A stretch of DNA of 64,000 nt from Thermoanaerobaculales bacterium (GTDB taxonomy: Bacteria > Acidobacteriota > Thermoanaerobaculia > Thermoanaerobaculales > Sulfomarinibacteraceae), in contig DAOPQC010000005.1 of assembly GCA_035358815.1 (NCBI GenBank), positions 1-64,000 on the forward strand, given 5' to 3'. Under the pieces are notes generated by a model. It worked only from the letters and a program-made list of their open reading frames with translations, had not been told where the DNA came from and made no database searches. Each line of letters begins with the position of its first letter. The first letter of the stretch is position 1. Made by a program: the position numbers and the translations under genes. Positions 57,882-64,000 of this stretch are shown one piece after another.

Positions 57882-58787
57882 TCAGTGCGATGCGCCGGTG
57901 AACTTCTCGCCGGCCTCGACCGCGACACGAAGCGAGTTCTGGGGCGGCGGCAGGGGACAGGTGGCGTGAGGCGTGAAGGCGCAGGGCGGGCTGTAGGCGA
58001 GGTTGAAGTCGAGCACGGTGGTTCCGTCGGCGCCGGCAGCGGCGGCATCCAGGAAGCGGCCGCCGCCGTAGGTCGTGTCGCCCGACGTGCGATCGCGGAA
58101 GATCAGGAAGTAGGACGCCTCGTCCGGCGACTCCTGGTAGGGCTCCAGCGTGAGCTCGTTGCCGAGCAGCGTGAAGCGCAGCACGCCCGGTGCGAGCATC
58201 GGGGTCGGCGTGCCGAGCACAGTCGGAACCTGGACCTCTCTGGGAGTGGGGTAGGGCTCCAGCCGCGCGGTGACGCGGTAGCGCGGGTCGATCGGGAAGT
58301 GCTCGATGCCCTTGAACTTCCTCCGGGCGGCGGCCTCGGGGTCCTTGATGCGCGCGCCGAGCCGGCCGCCGCGGTCGATGATGTGGAAGCGCAGCCGGCC
58401 GACGCCGGCGATGTCGGGCGTGCCCTGCGCGTCGCTGCGGAGCACGGACTCGACGAGCGGTGCGCCATCGACCGTGACCGCCGCGCCCTCCGCTGCCCGT
58501 GCGACCACCGATCCGTCGGCGAGGAGCTCCACGGTGCCGGCCAGCTCCGGGATGTCGGGCGCGACCAGCGGGATCTCGCTCGCCGGATCCGAGCCGAACC
58601 GGTTGACGCCGGCCTGGAGCCAGTCGAGCCCGACCACGGTCAGCCAGCCGTCGTCGGCGGTCAGCCGCTCCAGCCGCTCGGCTCGCCACGCCTCGACCTC
58701 GGCGACGTACGCGGGATCCGGCGCGGGGACATTCCTTCCGCAGCTGGCGCCGAGCAGTAGACAGCCGACGATGATGAGCTTCTTCAT
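57882..58787 (-). CDS. DUF1684 lipoprotein
   Basis: The 301-aa protein has a lipoprotein signal (LLLGASC-G). The DUF1684 pattern follows: 'VAEVEAWRAERLERLTADDGWLTVVGLDWLQAGVNRFGSDPASEIPL', 'FPIDPRYRVTARLEPY', 'FLIFRDRTSGDTTYGGGRFLDA' and 'VLDFNLAYSPPCAFTPHATCPLPPPQNSLRVAVEAGEK'. The last block is the family's most conserved part. The biochemical function of DUF1684 is not known to me. I chose the ATG at 58787, where the signal begins, over one six codons earlier. Confidence 0.87.
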   Translation of the reverse strand: MKKLIIVGCLLLGASCGRNVPAPDPAYVAEVEAWRAERLERLTADDGWLTVVGLDWLQAGVNRFGSDPASEIPLVAPDIPELAGTVELLADGSVVARAAEGAAVTVDGAPLVESVLRSDAQGTPDIAGVGRLRFHIIDRGGRLGARIKDPEAAARRKFKGIEHFPIDPRYRVTARLEPYPTPREVQVPTVLGTPTPMLAPGVLRFTLLGNELTLEPYQESPDEASYFLIFRDRTSGDTTYGGGRFLDAAAAGADGTTVLDFNLAYSPPCAFTPHATCPLPPPQNSLRVAVEAGEKFTGASH

Positions 58788-58884
58788 GCCGGCGTTGTAC
58801 CACAAACCCAGCCCGCGAGAGTGCGTGCGGAAGCGGATGCGGGCTTAGCGAATCCGAGCACTCATGAACCGCCGGAGAACTCCC

Positions 58885-59036
58885 TCACGGGTTCCAGTCC
58901 GGGATCTTCGTCCAGCCGGGGAAGGGGCCGAGCTCGATCTTCCAGCCGGTGTCCGAGGCCGGGTCGCGCACGGCGCGCAGGTTGGTCAGCGACAGGAGCT
59001 TCGCGAGCAGCTCGTCGTGCTGCACGGTATCGACGG
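58885..59036 (-). pseudogene. possible C-terminal remnant of an unidentified gene
   Basis: The minus strand reads 'HDELLAKLLSLTNLRAVRDP' and ends '...GWKIELGPFPGWTKIPDWNP' before a TGA. The amino-acid composition is gene-like and unlike the Arg-rich chance frames here. Upstream the frame runs directly into short dispersed repeats and no start is evident. The parent family is not recognised. Confidence 0.4.
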
Positions 59037-59042
59037 CGTCGC

Positions 59043-59295
59043 GTGCCGGGGCCGACACTTTGGCGGTTTCCACTTCACCCCGGTGCCAGGGCCGACACTT
59101 TGGCAGTTTCTTGTCACGCGCACTTCAGGCTTGGACACCCGCGCATTGAACCTCGGGTGCCGGGGTCGATACTCTGGCAGGTTCGTGGTGGCGTTCGGGC
59201 TGAGACGGCAGGGCATCTATTTGGAGCGAAGAAACAGGTAGGAGGAGGCTCACTCCCGGCGAGTTCACAAAGTGTCAAAGTGTCGGCCCTGGCAC
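59043..59295. repeat. three direct and one inverted copy of a 28-bp repeat
   Basis: GTGCCAGGGCCGACACTTTG-type units lie at 59043-59070, 59083-59110 and 59157-59184. An inverted copy is at 59276-59295. The spacing is uneven (about 12 and 46 bp gaps), so this is not a CRISPR array. The repeats occupy most of the gap between the DUF1684 and lpdA genes. Confidence 0.7.
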
Positions 59296-59440
59296 CGGAT
59301 GAGAATCCGGATGCGGATTCAGCGTCGGCTTCAGCGGCGCCGTGACACGTCGCGGGCAGCCCCGCTGTCACACGTCGCCGTGGCGTGGGCAGACGCGACT
59401 CGCGACCGGAGGGTGGGCTCAACACCGGAAGCCGGCGGGG

Positions 59441-59475
59441 CCCTATCCCCCAGATCCCAGATCCTATCCCCTGGG
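59441..59475. repeat. C-rich CAGATCC motif, third copy
   Basis: CCTATCCCCCAGATCCCAG continues into ATCCTATCCCCTGG, about 11 bp beyond the lpdA stop. On the lpdA message this reads as a G-rich run. Confidence 0.6.
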
Positions 59476-59485
59476 CGGGCGGGGG

Positions 59486-60883
<1,398 letters not shown>

Positions 60884-60887
60884 GGCC

Positions 60888-62201
60888 TCACACCTCCAGC
60901 AACAGGCGGTTCGGGTCCTCGAGGCAGTCCTTGATTCGCTTCAAGAAGGTCACCGACTCGCGGCCGTCGATCACGCGGTGGTCGTAGGACAGCGCCAGGT
61001 ACATCATCGGTCGGATCACGATCTGGTCGTCGACGACGACCGGCCGCTTGGTGATGGCGTGCATGCCGAGGATCGCAGAGCCGGGCGGGTTGAGAATCGG
61101 GGTCGACATCATCGAGCCGAAGACGCCGCCGTTGGAGATCGTGAACACCGCCCCAGTCAGCTCGGACAGCTCGAGGCGGCGCTGCTGCGCCCGGCTCGCC
61201 AGATCCGCGATCGCAAGCTCGATCTCGGCCATGGTGAGCTGATCGGCGTTGCGCAGCACCGGCACCACCAGGCCGCGGTCGGTGCTGACCGCGATCCCGA
61301 TGTCGTAGTAGTGGTTGGTCACCAGCTGGTCGCCGTCGATGTACGCGTTGACCGCGGGCACGAAGCGCAGGGCGTCGACCGACGCCTTGACGAAGAAGGA
61401 CATGAAGCCGAGGCCAATGCCGTGCCGCTCCTGGAAGGTGTCCTTCCAGCGGGCGCGCAGCTGCATCACCCGGCTCAGGTCGGCCTCGTTGAAGGTGGTC
61501 AGGATGGCGGCCTGCTGCTGCACCTGGACCAGCCGCTCGGCGATCCGTTGGCGCAGCGGCGACAGCGGCTGCCGGGTCTGGCGCTCGAAGACCAGAGGTA
61601 TCGACGGCTCGGGTGTCGGCGCGGCTGCCGGCACGGTGGGCTGCGCGCCCGCTGCGGGCGTCTCGGCCCGGGCGGGCTGCGGGGCAGCCTGGAGGTGGCG
61701 GAGCACGTCGCCCTTGGTGAGTCGGCCGTCGCGGCCCGAGGCGGCGATCGTCGCCGGGTCCAGGCGGTGCTCGAGCACCAGCCGCTGCACCGCGGGCGAG
61801 AGGCCCTTCACCGTCTCGAGCTTGCTCGCGGCCTGGGCGATCCCGGCGGGCGCGGCGAGCGGCGGTGCGGGCGGGCCTGAGGGGGCCGTCGTCGCCTCCG
61901 CGGCCTGAGGAGGGACCGGCCGCGGGGCCGGCCTGGCGGCGGGCGCAGTGGCCGCCTCCACCTTGACGTCGGTGTCGATGGTGGCGACAGTCTGGCCGAC
62001 CTGGACGGTCGATCCCACGGCGACCAGGATCTTCAGCCGGCCCGCCTGCTCGGCGTTGACGTTCATGGTGATCTTGTCGGTCTCGAGCACCAGCAGCGGC
62101 TCGTCGCGAGCCACCAGGTCGCCGTCGGCCTTCACCCACTCCGCGAGAACGCCCTCCTTGATCGACTCTCCGACCTCCGGGATGGTGACGTTGATGGGCA
62201 T
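60888..62201 (-). CDS. sucB: 2-oxoglutarate dehydrogenase E2, dihydrolipoyllysine succinyltransferase
   Basis: The 437-aa E2 has an N-terminal lipoyl domain (1-80) whose lysine is residue 43 in ETDKITMNV. An Ala/Pro-rich linker follows, then the peripheral-subunit-binding domain ('KGLSPAVQRLVLEHRLDPATIAASGRDGRLTKGDVLRHL', about 140-180) and a second linker. The catalytic domain starts 'PLSPLRQRIAERLVQVQQQAAILTTFNEADLS' and ends with the active-site 'LALSYDHRVIDGRESVTFLKRIKDCLEDPNRLLLEV'. The TTFNE.D and the neighbouring E1 make it the succinyltransferase rather than an acetyltransferase. The ATG at 62201 begins the lipoyl domain. Confidence 0.95.
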   Translation of the reverse strand: MPINVTIPEVGESIKEGVLAEWVKADGDLVARDEPLLVLETDKITMNVNAEQAGRLKILVAVGSTVQVGQTVATIDTDVKVEAATAPAARPAPRPVPPQAAEATTAPSGPPAPPLAAPAGIAQAASKLETVKGLSPAVQRLVLEHRLDPATIAASGRDGRLTKGDVLRHLQAAPQPARAETPAAGAQPTVPAAAPTPEPSIPLVFERQTRQPLSPLRQRIAERLVQVQQQAAILTTFNEADLSRVMQLRARWKDTFQERHGIGLGFMSFFVKASVDALRFVPAVNAYIDGDQLVTNHYYDIGIAVSTDRGLVVPVLRNADQLTMAEIELAIADLASRAQQRRLELSELTGAVFTISNGGVFGSMMSTPILNPPGSAILGMHAITKRPVVVDDQIVIRPMMYLALSYDHRVIDGRESVTFLKRIKDCLEDPNRLLLEV

Positions 62202-62312
62202 GTCCGCCTTCCTCGCTGCGGTCGCCAGGGGTGTGAGGCGATCCGTGCTCTCCTGATTGTCGGAAGCGCGCCCCAGTCGAAGCGCTTCCGCACTACCGTA
62301 CACCACGACGGC

Positions 62313-64000
62313 TCACTCGATCAGCGCGTCGACCACGATCTTCGCCTGCTGCTCGCGGTGGATCCGCGGCGAGCCGGTGGCCGGGCTGGCGCTCGGCTCG
62401 CGGCCCACGTAGCGCAGCTTGCGGTACGGGAAGAGCTCGAGGAGCCGTGGCAGCATGAAGGACCAGCCGCCGCGGTTCTCGGTCTCCTCCTGGACCCACA
62501 CCACCTGCTCGGCGCCCTTGTGGGGCTTGACCAGCGCCCGCAGCAGCGCGTCGTTGAAGGGGTAGAACTGCTCGACGCGCACGATCGCGACATCGTTGAC
62601 CCCGTGCTCCTCGCGGCCCTCGAGCAGGTCGTAGTAGACCTTGCCGCTGCACAGGACGAGCCGCCGCGTCGAGGAGGCCGGCGGCGTCGGATCGTCGAGC
62701 AGCTCCGAGAACCGTCCCCCCACGAGCTCGGACAGCGGCGAGACGGCTCGCTTGTGGCGAAGCAGGCTTTTCGGGGCCATGACCACCAGCGGCCGCCGGA
62801 ATGGGCGCTTGAGCTGCCGGCGCAGGGCGTGGAAGTACTGCGCCGGCGTGGTCAGGTTGCAGACCTGGATGTTGTCCTCGGCACACAGCGTGAGGTAACG
62901 CTCGAGGTAGGCGTTGGAGTGCTCCGGTCCCTGGCCCTCGTAGCCGTGCGGCAGCAGCATGACGATGCCGCTGCCCCGCTGCCACTTGTCGAGCGCGGCG
63001 GCGATGAACTGGTCGATGATCACCTGCGCCCCGTTGGCGAAGTCGCCGAACTGGGCCTCCCAGAGCACGAGCATGTTGGGCTCGACCAGCGAGTAGCCGT
63101 AGTCGAAGCCGAGCACGGCGGCCTCGGAGAGCATGCTGTTGTAGACGCAGAACCGCGCCTGGCCTTCACGGACATGGTTGAGCGGGACGTAGACCTCCTG
63201 GTTCCTGGTGTCGAACCAGGCGGCGTGGCGCTGCGAGAAGGTGCCGCGGATCGAGTCCTGGCCGCTCAGCCGCACCGGCAGGCCCTCGGCGAGCAGGCTT
63301 CCGAATGCCAGCAGCTCCGCGAACGCCCAGTCGACCGAGCCGCCCGCGGCGAGCGTCGCGCTCAGCTCGGGCAGCCGTCGTCCCACCTTGCGGTTGAGGT
63401 GGAAGCCGTCGGGAATCGTGGTCAGCGCCCGCCCCACCTCCTCGAGGACGGCCGCCGGCACGCCGGTGTCGACCGGTGCGAAGTCGTACGGCTGATCGAG
63501 GCCGGACCAGGCCCCGCCGAACGCGTAGTCGGGCATGGCGTCGGGCATCGGACAGCTGGTCTTGACGGTCCTGAACGCGTCGTACAGCCGGTCGGAGAAC
63601 TCGTCGGACAGCCGGGAGCTGTCGTCGAGCGAGAGCACATGGTCTTGCTCGAGCCGCATCTGGTAGATGGCCCGGACCGGCGGGTGGGTCTCGATCTTCT
63701 GGTACATCACCGGTTGGGTGAAGGCCGGCTCATCACCCTCGTTGTGGCCGTGCTTTCGGTAGCAGAGCATGTCGATGACGACATCGGAGCCGAAGGTCTG
63801 GCGGAACCGCAGCGCCAGGTCGACCACAAAGCACACCGCCTCCGGGTCGTCGCCGTTGACGTGGAAGATCGGGGCCTCCACCAGCTTGGCCACGTCGGTG
63901 GGGTAGCGGGACGACCGGGCCTCGCCGGGCAGGGTCGTGAACCCGATCTGGTTGTTGACCACGATGTGGACGGTGCCGCCGGTACGGTAGCCCTCGAGCT
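62313..64000 (-). CDS. sucA: 2-oxoglutarate dehydrogenase E1 (partial, N-terminus beyond the window)
   Basis: The C-terminal about 560 residues of the thiamine-diphosphate-dependent E1 are present. The frame is open to the right edge ('LEGYRTGGTVHIVVNNQIGFTTLPGEARSSRYPTDVAKLVEAPIFHVNGDDPEAV'). 'DMLCYRKHGHNEGDEPAFTQPVMYQKI', 'SGQDSIRGTFSQRHAAW', 'FDYGYSLVEPNMLVLWEAQFGDFANGAQVIIDQFIAA', 'LLPHGYEGQGPEHSNAYLERYLTLCAEDNIQV' and 'VMAPKSLLRHKRAVSPLSEL' are the standard SucA blocks. It is the first gene of the sucA-sucB-lpdA operon in this view, with a 111-bp gap before sucB. Confidence 0.96.
   Translation of the reverse strand, partial: LEGYRTGGTVHIVVNNQIGFTTLPGEARSSRYPTDVAKLVEAPIFHVNGDDPEAVCFVVDLALRFRQTFGSDVVIDMLCYRKHGHNEGDEPAFTQPVMYQKIETHPPVRAIYQMRLEQDHVLSLDDSSRLSDEFSDRLYDAFRTVKTSCPMPDAMPDYAFGGAWSGLDQPYDFAPVDTGVPAAVLEEVGRALTTIPDGFHLNRKVGRRLPELSATLAAGGSVDWAFAELLAFGSLLAEGLPVRLSGQDSIRGTFSQRHAAWFDTRNQEVYVPLNHVREGQARFCVYNSMLSEAAVLGFDYGYSLVEPNMLVLWEAQFGDFANGAQVIIDQFIAAALDKWQRGSGIVMLLPHGYEGQGPEHSNAYLERYLTLCAEDNIQVCNLTTPAQYFHALRRQLKRPFRRPLVVMAPKSLLRHKRAVSPLSELVGGRFSELLDDPTPPASSTRRLVLCSGKVYYDLLEGREEHGVNDVAIVRVEQFYPFNDALLRALVKPHKGAEQVVWVQEETENRGGWSFMLPRLLELFPYRKLRYVGREPSASPATGSPRIHREQQAKIVVDALIE

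Noticed and set aside
59043..59295. Short regularly worded repeats that could suggest a CRISPR array
   Set aside because: There are only three direct copies with unequal gaps (about 12 and 46 bp), one inverted copy and no cas genes.

Overview
The window is about 64 kb of GC-rich bacterial chromosome. It carries about 62 genes on both strands, mostly in short operons with 4-base stop/start overlaps. I see no tRNA, rRNA, CRISPR array, prophage or plasmid functions. The gene content fits an aerobic or facultative, Gram-negative-type heterotroph: a 2-oxoglutarate dehydrogenase operon, citrate synthase, acetyl-CoA synthetase, acetate kinase, many signal-peptide and lipoprotein genes, a LolD/MacB-like exporter and undecaprenyl-phosphate sugar transfer. 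My best guess is Acidobacteriota (Thermoanaerobaculia-like). The reasons are the VWFA-related domain protein, the mitochondrial-type citrate synthase and the style of the secreted proteins. This is an inference and no marker RNA is present to test it.

Layout. 0-3 kb: two tandem TPR-like secreted paralogues and a 1-Cys peroxiredoxin. 3-7 kb: a coupled pair, a parvulin-type foldase lipoprotein and an alkaline-phosphatase-superfamily lipoprotein with TPRs. 7-12.5 kb: secreted proteins, a DUF442-like phosphatase, arylamine N-acetyltransferase and a YgjP-like metallopeptidase. 12.5-18.4 kb: a sodium:solute symporter with a 50-aa companion, membrane and thioredoxin-fold proteins, a truncated YheT-type hydrolase, an S9 peptidase and a DsrE-like protein. 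18.4-24.4 kb: acetyl-CoA synthetase, MtgA and an MFS permease. 24.5-30.6 kb: a VWA protein, a YpfJ-type metallopeptidase, TauE-like and GNAT genes, coaX and a PgsA-type gene. 30.6-41 kb: a transposase remnant, ackA, a 3-hydroxyacyl-CoA dehydrogenase, a TlpA pair, EamA, Nudix, acyltransferase, a sugar transferase and citrate synthase. 41-46 kb: a ParA/FlhG-like ATPase with a RodZ-type HTH partner, an SDR and an aldehyde dehydrogenase. 46-52.7 kb: a delta-60-repeat secreted protein, mutM-xth-HAD and an ABC exporter pair. 52.9-56.2 kb: a phosphonate-type ABC importer. 56.3-64 kb: an acyltransferase, a lipoprotein, a DUF1684 protein and the sucA-sucB-lpdA operon, running off the right edge.

The most interesting signal is non-coding. 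A family of eight structured elements of about 80-127 bp sits mainly at gene 3' ends. In the six most regular copies an arm of the form TAGGA-N14-GGCC (N13 in one) is re-paired by a second arm 40-80 bp away. In six copies a constant small hairpin, GGATGCGC-N3-GCGCATCC, follows. The arm sequences differ between copies but still pair. In five copies the TAG of the element is the stop codon of the upstream gene. Further foldback elements, G-rich hexanucleotide tracts in facing pairs, a repeated C-rich motif and short dispersed repeats fill most remaining intergenic space. Several genes have a -10 hexamer only 6-9 nt before the start codon, which suggests leaderless mRNAs.
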